58,501 nucleotides of DNA, from the NCBI GenBank assembly GCA_032718475.1, contig JAUCBJ010006943.1:1-58501 (forward strand), read 5' to 3'. A model generated the notes under the pieces. That model searched no databases. It saw only the letters and a list, made by a program, of their open reading frames with translations, and was not told where the DNA came from. Position 1 is the stretch's first letter; each line of letters starts with the position of its first letter. Positions 9,959 through 18,768 of this stretch are shown here, one piece after another. This DNA is from Nemertoderma westbladi (lineage: Eukaryota > Xenacoelomorpha > Nemertodermatida > Nemertodermatidae). Both the position numbers and the translations under genes were made by a program.

Positions 9959-10827
9959 GGTTTGGCCTCCAGTCTCATCGTCTTGGCCCGACTCCCAACT
10001 AACTGTGGACTAGCAGTCCGCTGTGTGGCCGCATATGGTAGTGACTGTCTCACTTTTGGGAATGGATCTGCCGGATTATGTTCGGGTTTAGGCCTGTTGT
10101 ATTCGGTCTTCGGTGCCTTCCCCAAACTATCCTCACTGTAGACTGGGTCTGTAATCAACTCTGCTTCGTAATTTAGGAAGTTCGACATTTCCTCTAGGCC
10201 CGGTTCCGCACCTTTCTTCTCCCGGGTGGAGAAGGCGATCTTCCTCCACTTGTTCCGTAGCCAGATCGGCAGTGCCTGCGCTATCGTGGTGATGTTATTC
10301 GATGCGTTGAGTTCGTATGGCGCATCTAGCTTCTTCAGCACGATTAATGCCTTCTCGACCTTATGCGCGAAGGTCTTTATACTAAAAGGGTTATCCTGTA
10401 GGCCACCCGATATTATTCCCCTCAGGGTCTGCCGGATGATCTTGGCTGGGTGTCCGTATTCCCTGTCTAGGGCACGCCATGCAGTCGTGAAGCCACCCTC
10501 GATGCCCTGATACTGCCTCACGATATCGTACGCTGGGCCTCCTGTGTATACCTGTAAATATTTTAGGCACTCCGCCTGCGTCAGATTCATAGTTAATATT
10601 TCGTTGCTGTACATGTGTTGGAATTGCAGGTATTCTTCCGGTCTGCTTCCGTCGAATTTAAATGGCTCAACTGGTGGTAACTCGATCCTGGTCTTGAGCG
10701 TATCGATAAGTGTTGCCATTCCCATCGCCTGTGCTTCCAATGGGTTCGAGGGATGCTGTACAGACTCTCCTATTGGGTACGGTCCACCCGTCGGGCCTGT
10801 CGATCTTTTCTGTGTCGGATATATCAT
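9904..10827 (-). CDS. BEL/Pao gag (DUF1759-like)
   Basis: 308-codon open frame. Residues about 50-180 match the Pao gag core: ELPPVEPFKFDGSRPEEYLQF, LTQAECLKYLQVYTGGPAYDIV, AWRALDREYGHPAKIIRQTL, then LPIWLRNKWRKIAF. This protein forms the capsid-like core and binds element RNA. No CCHC zinc knuckle is present in this ORF. The start ATG overlaps the stop of the ORF upstream as ATGA (10824-10827), so it could be reached by reinitiation. The 3' end overlaps protease in another frame. Confidence 0.85.
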   Translation of the reverse strand: MIYPTQKRSTGPTGGPYPIGESVQHPSNPLEAQAMGMATLIDTLKTRIELPPVEPFKFDGSRPEEYLQFQHMYSNEILTMNLTQAECLKYLQVYTGGPAYDIVRQYQGIEGGFTTAWRALDREYGHPAKIIRQTLRGIISGGLQDNPFSIKTFAHKVEKALIVLKKLDAPYELNASNNITTIAQALPIWLRNKWRKIAFSTREKKGAEPGLEEMSNFLNYEAELITDPVYSEDSLGKAPKTEYNRPKPEHNPADPFPKVRQSLPYAATQRTASPQLVGSRAKTMRLEAKPWLRARREQEERGKYYSG

Positions 10828-11675
10828 TGGGGGTAACGGCCCCCTCCATATCTCCGTGTCACATGACCTATTCTGGTCCAGGGGGTTTTATCTGCAATAA
10901 CTCCCCCCTCCCCTGGATATATGTTATGTCCCTGTATATTATAGTCATACTGGTGTGCAGGTACCAGTATAGGCCTATCGACTTCCTGCCTACCTACCGG
11001 TATGTACGCCGCGACTTCCGGATCTAATCCCATTGTTCGCGCTCCCCTATCGCCTACACTATCTCTCCCAGCATGGCCTATAGTATGTGCAGTAAGGCCT
11101 ACAGTATGTCCTGCAGTCTGCCTGTGCCCTTCCGGACCGAAGTTTAATCTTCTTGAATATTCCAAGAAGTCTTCCCCATGACTACCGTACTCTCGATCGG
11201 CAGCTATATCCTGTCGGGAAGTTTCTCTTCGATCCCTTCTCCTGTTCTTGTCCTCGTACCGGTACATTCTGTACCCTTCTCCTGGTGTGTGGTGCGTCTC
11301 TCCGGGGCCACGGCAATCTCCCGGAGTTCGACCCCACTGCCTCCCTAACTCCATCTCTACTACCGACAGTTCACTGTCCGTCCTTGCTCTCCGGTTGCTC
11401 GTAGCAACGCTTCTTCTATTCTCTCCACGCTCTTGTGATCTCTCTTCGACCTCCCGGTTAAACTCCACTGTTCTTCTTCTCTCTTCCGACTGACATCTTC
11501 TCGCTCGCCCGCTCCCAGCATCAACATCGCACTCTGCCCGGTTGGACGCTCCTGGTGATACTCGCCCTCCCCCTACTATTCTCCGTCGTTGGGTGCCGCG
11601 GTTCATCTCACTCGCCCCGCGCATTATCTGCCGATGCTTGTGGGGCGTTCTCTCGCCCCCCCCCCCCCTCCCCAT
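10824..11675 (-). CDS. Basic, disordered gag-leader ORF
   Basis: 284-codon Arg/Glu/Gly-rich frame with many REE, RRR and ERR runs, including SEERRRTVEFNREVEERSQERGE and RYEDKNRRRDRRETSRQD. No known domain; likely an RNA-binding or disordered N-terminal extension of gag. It begins just after a 13-C run (11656-11668) and its stop TGA overlaps the gag ATG. The upstream frames at 11923-13428 look like earlier parts of the same leader, separated by homopolymer frameshifts. Confidence 0.55.
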   Translation of the reverse strand: MGRGGGGERTPHKHRQIMRGASEMNRGTQRRRIVGGGRVSPGASNRAECDVDAGSGRARRCQSEERRRTVEFNREVEERSQERGENRRSVATSNRRARTDSELSVVEMELGRQWGRTPGDCRGPGETHHTPGEGYRMYRYEDKNRRRDRRETSRQDIAADREYGSHGEDFLEYSRRLNFGPEGHRQTAGHTVGLTAHTIGHAGRDSVGDRGARTMGLDPEVAAYIPVGRQEVDRPILVPAHQYDYNIQGHNIYPGEGGVIADKTPWTRIGHVTRRYGGGRYPQ

Positions 11676-11922
11676 TCGCCACTTCTTACTTCACTACCTC
11701 TTACTTCGCTTCTACGCCCCTCTCTAGTGGACGCATTGTCTCTGCTCCGGTTGGGTCTACTCCCCCCCGCTACTCGCTGCCTAATCATGTGGCCTTGCAG
11801 GCTCCCGTCGGGTTGCCTCCCTCCCGCTACTCCTTGCCTAACTACGTGGCCTTACTTCACTACCTCCTACTTCGCTTCTACGCCCCTCTCTAGTCGACGC
11901 ACTATCTCTACTGTGGCTGGGT

Positions 11923-12331
11923 CTATTCACCCCCGCCTCTCTTTGAATTACTTTGTATATTTAAGTTAGGATTATTTGGATTATTTTGTATATTTGGATT
12001 TAAATTATTATTACCGGGTAAAACATTATTTCCTGCAATGAAAGTTTGGTTAGGGTTGTCTACTACGATACTATTAATATTAATGCCCTCTAACGTATTA
12101 TTATTACCCCCCCCCCCCCCCACCCGTACGGTTACACCAGTCTTGGGTCTGTCGTCCGGTGCCTGTAAGTGGGGTATTAACGAACGTCTCCATTACTTCT
12201 GGCTCCTCGTAAATGCTACCCGAGCCAGCCTCACTCTCGGTTAGTCCCAACTGCGCCAGTTCTAATCGGCGCTTTTGCTTAGCCTGATATTGCATAAGCC
12301 CCCTCAACCGGGCATGCATATCATCCCGCAC
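11923..12331 (-). pseudogene. Gag-leader middle part, broken at a 15-C run
   Basis: Two open pieces, 12104-12331 (MQYQAKQKRRLELAQLGLTESEAGSG...) and 11923-12123 (Asn-rich: NNNLNPNIQNNPNNPNLNIQ), meet at a run of 15 C on the plus strand (12107-12121). The run encodes poly-Gly in both frames, and a one- or two-base length change would join them. Either slippage mutation or a sequencing error is possible. Confidence 0.5.
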
Positions 12332-12807
12332 GCGCTTTCCCGCATTCTCTCTCTCTCTCTGTCCTCTCGCAAACTTTGGTCGGCCAACTCTGCCTCTCTC
12401 GCAATCCTCTCAAACCTCCTCGCCTCACGCTCTTTACGCTCGTTCGCCTCTCTCGCCTCTCGCTCCCTTATTTCTCTCTCCTCACTCTCTCTAAAGTTTC
12501 TCGCCACCCTTTTGGCCCTCTCTTTACACTCCCTCGCTAACTCTCTCTTTTTCTCTAACAACACAGTTCCCTCATCCAACTGCCTCTCTAATTCTTTCTT
12601 GTCTAGCACCACCATGTCCAATTGACACGCCAGATCTATCTCTAACACCCTTCTTGCTTTCGCGGAGGGTGTAGCGGACTTATCGGTTGTGACGGACTCC
12701 CGTCGCCTCTCTGTCCTACTAACTTTCCCCCGCTTTCTGGGGTTCTCTCTAACCGACGAGACCGAATCCTCGGGGTTAACCTCGGGTTCGCCCTCTTGCG
12801 GATCCGC
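12304..12807 (-). CDS. Gag-leader coiled-coil segment
   Basis: Continuous minus frame with long charged heptad-like text: LDKKELERQLDEGTVLLEKKRELARECKERAKRVARNF... and REREAREANERKEREARRFERIAREAELADQSL. It is predicted by eye to form a coiled coil, which would support multimerisation of a gag-type protein. It is in the same frame as 12895-13428 but separated by stops at 12895-12897 and 12808-12810. It overlaps the next frame at 12304-12331. Confidence 0.5.
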   Translation of the reverse strand, partial: ADPQEGEPEVNPEDSVSSVRENPRKRGKVSRTERRRESVTTDKSATPSAKARRVLEIDLACQLDMVVLDKKELERQLDEGTVLLEKKRELARECKERAKRVARNFRESEEREIREREAREANERKEREARRFERIAREAELADQSLREDRERERMRESACGMICMPG

Positions 12808-12894
12808 TCAATCCACTAACTTAATTCCCCTAGCATCCACTAAGTACGGCCCTACGTACACTACTTCAGGCTCCATAACCCCGGATCGCCACAG

Positions 12895-13428
12895 TTAGAA
12901 TAGTTCGGTGGCGACCCCCCTCGCTCTCTCACTCGCCAGTTCTCCCTGTCCAAAACGGACTAAATATCGGAAATGTTTGTTAGACTCACCTAGCCTTTGG
13001 TGTAATTTAGGCTGGTCTACCTTTCCTCCCTCTCTGGCCTCCTTCAGCAGTTTCTTCGTGGCATTGTAGGCCCGTCGTAGCCGATCGCTTGTCCCGACAT
13101 CCTCTTCGCCAACATCTCCTCCTCCTCTCCTCGTTCGGCGTCGTACCGGCGGCCCCACCATCGCCGTTCCGGTGGGCCGTCCATCGCCCTCGGCCTGTGG
13201 CAGGCTGGCGACTTCGGTACTCCGACCACCGTCGTGCGTCGACTCGTCCCTCCCTCGTGGTTGACGGCCGCCCTCCGCTTGGCGTACCGGACCGTCCCTC
13301 GTTGGCGAATCCAGTGTCGCAGGTCGATACCGTCGCGTCGCAGCCTCATGGATCGTTTGGTTGGTGTTGTCCGGGGTCCGCGGCGGCGTCCTCTCTCCCT
13401 CTGATAATCGGGGTTCTCCTTGGCTCAT
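12895..13428 (-). CDS. First ORF after the 5' LTR, Arg/Gly-rich
   Basis: 178 codons starting 50 bp inside the 5' LTR border. Pro/Arg/Gly-rich N-terminal part and a helical C-terminal part (DRLRRAYNATKKLLKEAREGGKVDQPKLHQRLGESNKHFRYLV). It ends at a stop but the same frame reopens into the coiled-coil segment, so it is best read as the N-terminus of a long gag leader interrupted by two stops. No family recognised. Confidence 0.5.
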   Translation of the reverse strand: MSQGEPRLSEGERTPPRTPDNTNQTIHEAATRRYRPATLDSPTRDGPVRQAEGGRQPRGRDESTHDGGRSTEVASLPQAEGDGRPTGTAMVGPPVRRRTRRGGGDVGEEDVGTSDRLRRAYNATKKLLKEAREGGKVDQPKLHQRLGESNKHFRYLVRFGQGELASERARGVATELF

Positions 13429-13477
13429 CCTCTCCTCTTAGCAGTCACAGTTCGATGGCAGTTGGCTATTGTTTTAC

Positions 13478-14262
13478 TGTGACGGGATCAGAGATCCCGA
13501 CCGGGTAGGTTGTTTTGTACGCGTCACTGCAGGCTGGGATGGTGTCACTGATGTCTTGGCCGAGGCCGTTGGAGAAAAGCACTCAGAGTTAATGTTGTTC
13601 CTTGGCGTTGTAATATAATAATAATAGCACAGTTAATACGATGTCGGATGACAATATTGCTTGATACCGGTAATAGATTGATATACAGCCGATGTTGATG
13701 ACGGTAAAACAATATTACCGGTCTGCACTGAAACTGGGTAACTAACTAAACTGAATCACAAACCGGTAGCAGGAGATAATATATGATTGATATACCAATA
13801 TTACTTCATTATACATTTATAAGGGATCTAGGGGTCTTTGCCTCGAATGATAAGTTTATTTTACCGAAAATAAGACCCCTAGATCCCTTATAAATGTATA
13901 ATAACAAACACCTCGAAAAATACAGCTTGCCAACACATTGTTACTATCAATATTACTTCACTCCTACGCTACCTTGGCCTGTTACCTAATGGATGCTCTC
14001 CTTTGTCCTTATTGGCTAATACCCTACTTGTCGCCCTTTCACTCTCTGGGAGTGTTTCCCCTCTGCTGCTAGCCTCTACTAGCTGTGTTTGACCTCTAAC
14101 CTTCCTTTGTGTGTGGCTTCGGGGCTTGTGTTGCCCCCCCCCCCCCAAATGTTGGTTGTGATACGAGATTAATATTGCTAATCTCGTATCTCCAACATAT
14201 TGCTGAAAATGCCACCATCCCATTTTCTGGTGGGTAATGAGGCGGAATTGAATCCGCTTACA
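13478..14262 (-). repeat. LTR (5' LTR of the minus-strand element), with nested insertion
   Basis: 785 bp, homologous to 6529-7176. The extra length is explained by a 152-bp gain (139-bp insertion plus 13-bp duplication) at 13809-13960 and by a 15-bp deletion near 14083. A 13-C run (14134-14146) replaces an interrupted C tract in the other LTR. Confidence 0.92.
13809..13947. mobile_element. 139-bp hairpin insertion in the right LTR
   Basis: Absent from the left LTR. It is flanked by a 13-bp direct repeat caatattacttca (13796-13808 and 13948-13960). The first 94 bp are a near-perfect foldback: 30-nt arms 13809-13838 and 13873-13902 are exact reverse complements (start ttatacatttataaggg). The remaining 45 bp are unrelated. 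It is probably a small non-autonomous element with a hairpin end; class unknown. Confidence 0.8.
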
Positions 14263-14267
14263 AAACC
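14263..14267. repeat. 5-bp target-site duplication (AAACC), right
   Basis: Partner of 6524-6528. Confidence 0.9.
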
Positions 14268-14790
14268 TGCGCGGTATGGTATAAACAATCGACCATTGAA
14301 TGACGCTAGAATACCATTCAAATACGCATCCGATCCATAACCGATTGCACTCAAGCAGGCAAATAAACCCGACAAACGAACCCTAACTCAACCGGGCCAA
14401 ACCAAACCTGCCAAACGTGTCAAAACTACCTTAGCCCAAGAACCCGAGACCCAACCTAGTCAACCCCAACAACGTGTTGCACCACACTATGTGGAAAGGA
14501 ACGATACTGTCGTAATTAAACTTGTTGATTCAAAGAGAAAGAAACTTGGTGGACGAAATATTACGTGTGATCGGCTCTATACATCCATACGATTGTTGCG
14601 AGAATTACAATCTCGTAATATTACACTAATAGGTACCATTCAAACGAATCGGAAAGGTGTGCCACCAATTCTCGCAACAATAGAAAACCGTTCGTTGAGC
14701 GTGAAGGCATTATGGGAGATAGGCAGGGGCAAACTTACAAGCTGTCTGATGATGTCATAAGTAGTGCAAACAAAGAGCACGGGAAAGAGG
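14268..14790 (+). pseudogene. piggyBac transposase, exon 2, part after LTR insertion
   Basis: Resumes the frame with PARYGINNRPLNDARIPFKYASDP (KPAKYG and LNDARFP-type motif). A stop follows, then a Pro/Gln/Thr-rich stretch, and RKKLGGRNITCDRLYTSIRLLRELQSRNITLIGTIQTNRKGVPP. The Asp of TCDRLYTS is the second catalytic residue, and GT..NRKG.P is a family signature. A stop (taa, 14758-14760) lies within what should be LTSY.V.TKS. The exon ends GGAAAGAG|gttcgt at 14790/14791, in phase with exon 3. Confidence 0.8.
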
Positions 14791-14979
14791 TTCGTATTGA
14801 CCGCATTAATTATATTGAGGTTATTCTATACCGCAGCCCCCCCCCCCCCCCCCCCCGCCCCATAGTTTTAGCATACGGTTGGTAATTAATTTATTATTAA
14901 GTTATCATTAGGTAATTAATAGTTTGTTATTGATTTCTCAGCTATAGTTGGATGTATATGGATATTCATAAATTTTCAG
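14791..14979 (+). other. Intron 2 of the piggyBac transposase
   Basis: Donor gttcgt (weak) and acceptor aattttcag. Joining AAG AG to A AAT GTG gives KRNVLML, the expected family text. It holds a 20-C run at 14837-14856. Confidence 0.65.
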
Positions 14980-15938
14980 AAATGTGTTGATGCTGACATC
15001 AACTAAACCGCTGCTAGGAATAACTAAGGACGACGGAAAATGCAAACCCGCGCTTTACAAAGCATACGATTACACGATGGGTGGGACCGACCAGGTAGAC
15101 CAGCGTATTGGAAAGTATTCAGTAAAAACCAAGAGTCGACGGTGGCCTATGGTTGCGTTTTCCTATACGCTGGATACTGCAAGAGTCAACGCGCAATCAC
15201 TTGTTGCTCTAAATAGAAAACGTAACCCTCGGCTGGAGGAGTCGTTTACTCAGGGGTGGGAGCTCGCTCTCGGGCTTGTTAAGCCCAACATCGAGAGGCG
15301 CTCGAACTTATTTCTCCCGCTTACTGTTTGCAATAAAATTAAATTTATGTTGGGGGACATAAAGCCATGGAAGCAGCCCTCAACCCCGCGATCATTGACC
15401 CCACAACCCATGACCGCGAAGCCAACGACCCCACAGCCAATGACCGCGAGGCCAACGACCCCACAGCCCATGACCGCGAGGCCAACGACCCCACAGCCAG
15501 CCCATGACCGCGAGGCCAACGACCCCACAACCCATAACCGCCAGGTCAACGACCCCACAATCCATAGCCGCGAGTCCAACGACCCCGCAGCCCCTGACCG
15601 CGACACCAACGACCCCACAGCTAACCCCCACCACGATGTCAGCAATCCCACTATCGTCGACCTTGCCTCAAACAACCCCTGGGCCAACAACGTCACAACC
15701 CAGTAGTGGGTCGCGGGAAGCTCCTACCATTCCCCGTGCAATCAATCTTTTTCCAAATAAACTGGAAATGCAGAAGAGGAAGCGCTGCGTTGCATGCGTT
15801 TCCGAAGTCGGTGGTGTTGGATATAAAGTAACAAAATCCAATTTACTGAAAGTAGGTACTTGTTGCAATTCCTGCGGCAATCCCACGTGCCTTACCCATG
15901 CAATAGTGCTTTGTAAAGATTGTAAACCAGTTTTCTAA
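14980..15938 (+). pseudogene. piggyBac transposase, exon 3 (third catalytic region and C-terminal finger)
   Basis: Reads NVLMLTSTKPLLGITKDDGK, KPALYKAYDYTMGGTDQVDQ (third catalytic Asp in GGTDQVD), KSRRWPMVAFSYTLDTARVNAQ. A Thr/Pro-rich repeat follows, then KRKRCVACVSEVGGVGYK...GTCCNSCGNPTCLTH...CKDC, the C-terminal cross-brace zinc finger of piggyBac transposases. A 4-bp duplication (agcc) near 15495-15502 in the repeat throws the finger out of frame with the core. Confidence 0.85.
15385..15615 (+). repeat. 30-bp coding tandem repeat (PTTPQPMTAR)
   Basis: About seven units of ccaacgaccccacagcccat-type sequence, 30 bp each, encode Thr/Pro-rich decapeptides between the DDE core and the zinc finger. 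One unit carries the 4-bp duplication that shifts the frame. Confidence 0.85.
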
Positions 15939-16884
15939 TCTGAATTTATTTTCGTATTATCTTCTTTAGTGTTTATTATTATGTACAATTATATAGTATA
16001 TTTTGTGATTTATGTAACAACATTAATCCCGGGATAAATTTCGAATTTAGGGGGGGGGGGGGGGGGGGGGGGGGTGGTGGTGTTTCAAGGGGTCCATTTT
16101 GCTTATTTAGTTTCATACTCCTTGGATTCTTGACGCTCGGTCGTCTTAATAACATATCAACTGGTGGTGTAAAAATAAACAAACCGGGTGGATTTAATAC
16201 TGTATATTTGAAGTTTCAATGTTTCAATGTTTCAATGTTTATTTTTACCCTTCAAATAATAATTCAAAATAACAATAACTCAGTATAAAATAGAAATTAA
16301 CATGAATACATACTATATATGGTAAGTTCTATATAAATGGGTACTGGAGAACAGCCAAATAGCAGGGCTAGTAAACGGCTGCCCACCAGTAGGATGGGAT
16401 TATATAAAATGTAAATATATGTAACATTTGATAGAATGGATGTAGTAAGTAGTGGTTTGAAGTAATATTATACTGTAGGGTGTTGCAGATGCAGAATAGA
16501 GAGGTGAAGAAGAAGATGGCATATAGATAGATAGATAATGTAGGTAAGGTAGAGTAGAAAGTAGATAGATAATGTAGGTAAGGTAGAGTAGAGAGTAGAT
16601 AGATAAGAATAGGAAGGATAGGGACTATGTATTAGGAGTGCTAATTTAGCGATAGATTTATGGTAATTAGTTGGGGCAGACTGCGATTTTTTAACATTTT
16701 TTGTTTATACTGTAGGTCTATATATATAATTGTATTTAGTAATACATAAATTTAATTTGGCGAATGACAACGAGTTATTTTAATAGATGGAGATTTAAAC
16801 AGCAAATATTTTAGTAGACGAATTTGTAATATAATTAAATTAAAGGGTTAAAGTTTAAAACATGGCCCCGTGCCTGGGTATTGT
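15939..16884. other. Non-coding; poly-G run and short tandem repeats
   Basis: Contains a 25-G run (16050-16074), three to four copies of caatgttt (about 16210-16242), and a two-copy repeat gatagataatgtaggtaagg (about 16525-16605). Nothing else recognised. The 3' terminal repeat of the piggyBac element should lie here but was not identified. Confidence 0.6.
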
Positions 16885-18768
16885 TCATGTAACCTCAAAG
16901 AGAGGAAAACGTGGCCCCGCTTCTGTCTTCAGAAGAGTCGTCTCTTCCGGAATCCAGTTGAGATACTTCAGTGGTAATTTCATGATGACATGATCTGCCA
17001 TTGTTTTCGCGTCACTGATTCGCGCCAACCGGAAACTCGTCTCAGCACGTCGCAACCAAGCTTCAATATCGATTGATTCATCGTAGTCGGGAATTTTTAC
17101 TGATATAGCGGCGACTTTATCAACGCCGAAGGCTCCATTTGCTCCTAGATGTTCATTAGAGTGAAAAGAATGTATTATTGGAGATCTGAGCTTTTCTGGA
17201 ATATATGGACGAGGAACAGATCCAGCTGCAACTAGTAATTGTACATCACCGATTTCAACACTTTCTAATTTATTCAATACTATTGAGTCTAGGGTTTCTT
17301 TCTGTTGTGCACTAGCAATGGCTGGTAAATCGAGTATTAGTTGACTTTCCATATTTGTGTGACTAATATGACTAACACTTTTTTCCTGTTGACATTCTGG
17401 AATTCGAGACAACATATCTGCTACAATGTTTGACTTTCCGGGAACGTAAATTATCTCATCTACATATTCTGAAATAGTAGCCATTCGCTGATGTTGCCAC
17501 CTAGAAGATAGGGCTCGTTTACCAAAAGCGGAGACAAGAGGTCTATGATCTGTCCGTGCTTTAATATGAAATTCTTCACATAGGTGACGAAAATGGCGAG
17601 CAGATTCAGCTAGAGCAAGCATTTCACGTTCAAAAGCAGATCTGTTGGAGTTGGTAGGTCCTAGAACCTTTGAGAAGAAGCCAATTGGTTGGCCATCAGG
17701 CGTCTCTATACTTGCACCAATTGCAGTGTCTGATGCATCTGTTGTTAGTATTAAAGTTGATACGTTATTTGGTATATGAGCTAATGTGACAGATTCAGTT
17801 AAAGCTTTGATTATTTTATGATATGCATTCTCATGTTTGTCTTCCCATACGAATGAATTCTTATCGCGCAACAAAAAGGTTAATGGTTCTAGAATGTATG
17901 CAGCATTTGGTATAAAACGTCGATAATAATTGATAGACCCTAGTCTGCTTCTAAGCTCTGAATATGACGATGGCGAAGGAAGATTAGCAATAACAGAAGT
18001 CTTATCTGTAGGCGCAGTGATACCAGTAGCATCGATGTCAAACCCTAAAAATCGAACCTTCTTCTTCATTATATCACACTTATCGGGATTCAACCTAATA
18101 TTGTGCTTCTGGAACACACTAAATACTCTATCTAAGTCACGACGATGGTCTAATTCGGTTTCTGAGGCTACTAAGACATCGTCAAAGAAATTGTCTGCAC
18201 AATCAGACACTGGTTGTAACACCAAATCTATATGCCGGTGAAATGCTGCTGCAGCATTTTTAAGACCAAATTGAGTTCTGAGAAATTCAAAGAGTCCAAA
18301 TGGAGTAATTACTGCAGTCTTCTTGATTGAATCGCTTGCAACTGGAATTTGAAAATACGCCTGTGTAAGATCCAACTTTGAAAAATACTTTTTTCCAGCT
18401 AACCACGTTGTAACATCCTCCGGATGAGGATTTGGGTACCCATCTTTACGAGTAACTGAATTAAGTCTTCTATAATCCCCACATGGTCGCCAACTTTCGC
18501 CCTTGGGAACCATGTGTAAAGGACTAGACCACTCACTTTCAGATCGACGAACGATTCCAGCCTCTATTAAACCCTTAAAGTACTCTTCCCCAAACTTCAG
18601 CTTAGCAGGTCCCAAGCGATATGGACGTGATTGAACTGGAGGTGAGTCAGCTGTATCTATAGTCATAGGGTGAGCTGTTGGTGTCACATTAAAATTAGGT
18701 GGGCCAAACAATTCAGTGTAGCGTGTGAGTAATAAACGAGTTTCCATGTCTGGAGTTTCTGGAAGCAT
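16885..18768 (-). CDS. Ty3/Gypsy pol fragment (RT, RNase H, integrase N-terminus) fused in frame to a gag fragment
   Basis: 627-residue uninterrupted frame. RT: SRPYRLGPAKLKF, WSSPLHMVPKGESWRPCGDYRRLN, YFSKLDLTQAYFQIPV (catalytic Asp), FGLKNAAAAFHRHID, NFFDDVLVAS (YxDD box as FFDD). Connection: INYYRRFIPNAA. RNase H: LTTDASDTAIGASIE, SAFEREMLALAESARHFRHL, TDHRPLVSAF. Integrase-side text stops at HSFHSNEHLGANGA. From about 17130 the reading continues with KVAAISVKIPDYDES...IEAWLRRAETSFRLARISDAKTMADHVI, which is the N-terminal part of Gypsy gag, not integrase. No protease and no LTR recognised. Either a deletion between tandem copies or template switching made the junction. Confidence 0.88.
   Translation of the reverse strand: MLPETPDMETRLLLTRYTELFGPPNFNVTPTAHPMTIDTADSPPVQSRPYRLGPAKLKFGEEYFKGLIEAGIVRRSESEWSSPLHMVPKGESWRPCGDYRRLNSVTRKDGYPNPHPEDVTTWLAGKKYFSKLDLTQAYFQIPVASDSIKKTAVITPFGLFEFLRTQFGLKNAAAAFHRHIDLVLQPVSDCADNFFDDVLVASETELDHRRDLDRVFSVFQKHNIRLNPDKCDIMKKKVRFLGFDIDATGITAPTDKTSVIANLPSPSSYSELRSRLGSINYYRRFIPNAAYILEPLTFLLRDKNSFVWEDKHENAYHKIIKALTESVTLAHIPNNVSTLILTTDASDTAIGASIETPDGQPIGFFSKVLGPTNSNRSAFEREMLALAESARHFRHLCEEFHIKARTDHRPLVSAFGKRALSSRWQHQRMATISEYVDEIIYVPGKSNIVADMLSRIPECQQEKSVSHISHTNMESQLILDLPAIASAQQKETLDSIVLNKLESVEIGDVQLLVAAGSVPRPYIPEKLRSPIIHSFHSNEHLGANGAFGVDKVAAISVKIPDYDESIDIEAWLRRAETSFRLARISDAKTMADHVIMKLPLKYLNWIPEETTLLKTEAGPRFPLFEVT

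Larger units (their letters stand above)
6529..14262 (-). mobile_element. Non-autonomous BEL/Pao-type LTR retrotransposon
   Basis: A 7.7-kb element bounded by TG...CA LTRs (6529-7176 and 13478-14262) and a 5-bp target duplication. Genes read on the minus strand: a long disordered/coiled-coil leader region, a DUF1759-type gag, a DUF1758-type aspartic protease and a small ORF with one hydrophobic segment. No RT, RNase H or integrase motif is visible in the 1.9 kb between protease and 3' LTR, which instead is a pyrimidine-rich (plus strand) tandem array. A polypurine tract (GGGGGGGAG on the minus strand, 7177-7187 region) abuts the 3' LTR. No convincing primer-binding site was found. The element would need enzymes in trans. 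It destroyed exon 2 of a piggyBac transposase. Confidence 0.88.
3027..15938 (+). mobile_element. piggyBac-type DNA transposon, transposase gene split by two nested insertions
   Basis: Pieces at 3027-4071, 6487-6528, 14268-14790 and 14980-15938 are collinear and join at splice-like borders into one piggyBac (DDE_Tnp_1_7) transposase: acidic N-terminus, DDE core, and C-terminal cysteine-rich finger. A non-LTR element sits in intron 1 and a BEL/Pao LTR element in exon 2. The copy is dead: a stop near 14758, a 4-bp duplication near 15500 and the LTR insertion all break it. I could not find the terminal inverted repeats or TTAA target duplication, so the outer limits given are those of coding sequence only. 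Confidence 0.85.

Noticed and set aside
9252-11969. Plus-strand open frames opposite gag, protease and leader
   Set aside because: Shadows of the purine-rich coding strand.
13430-13477. Primer-binding site next to the 5' LTR
   Set aside because: The minus-strand sequence after the LTR (GTAAAACAATAGCC) does not begin with TGG or match a tRNA 3' end that I can name.
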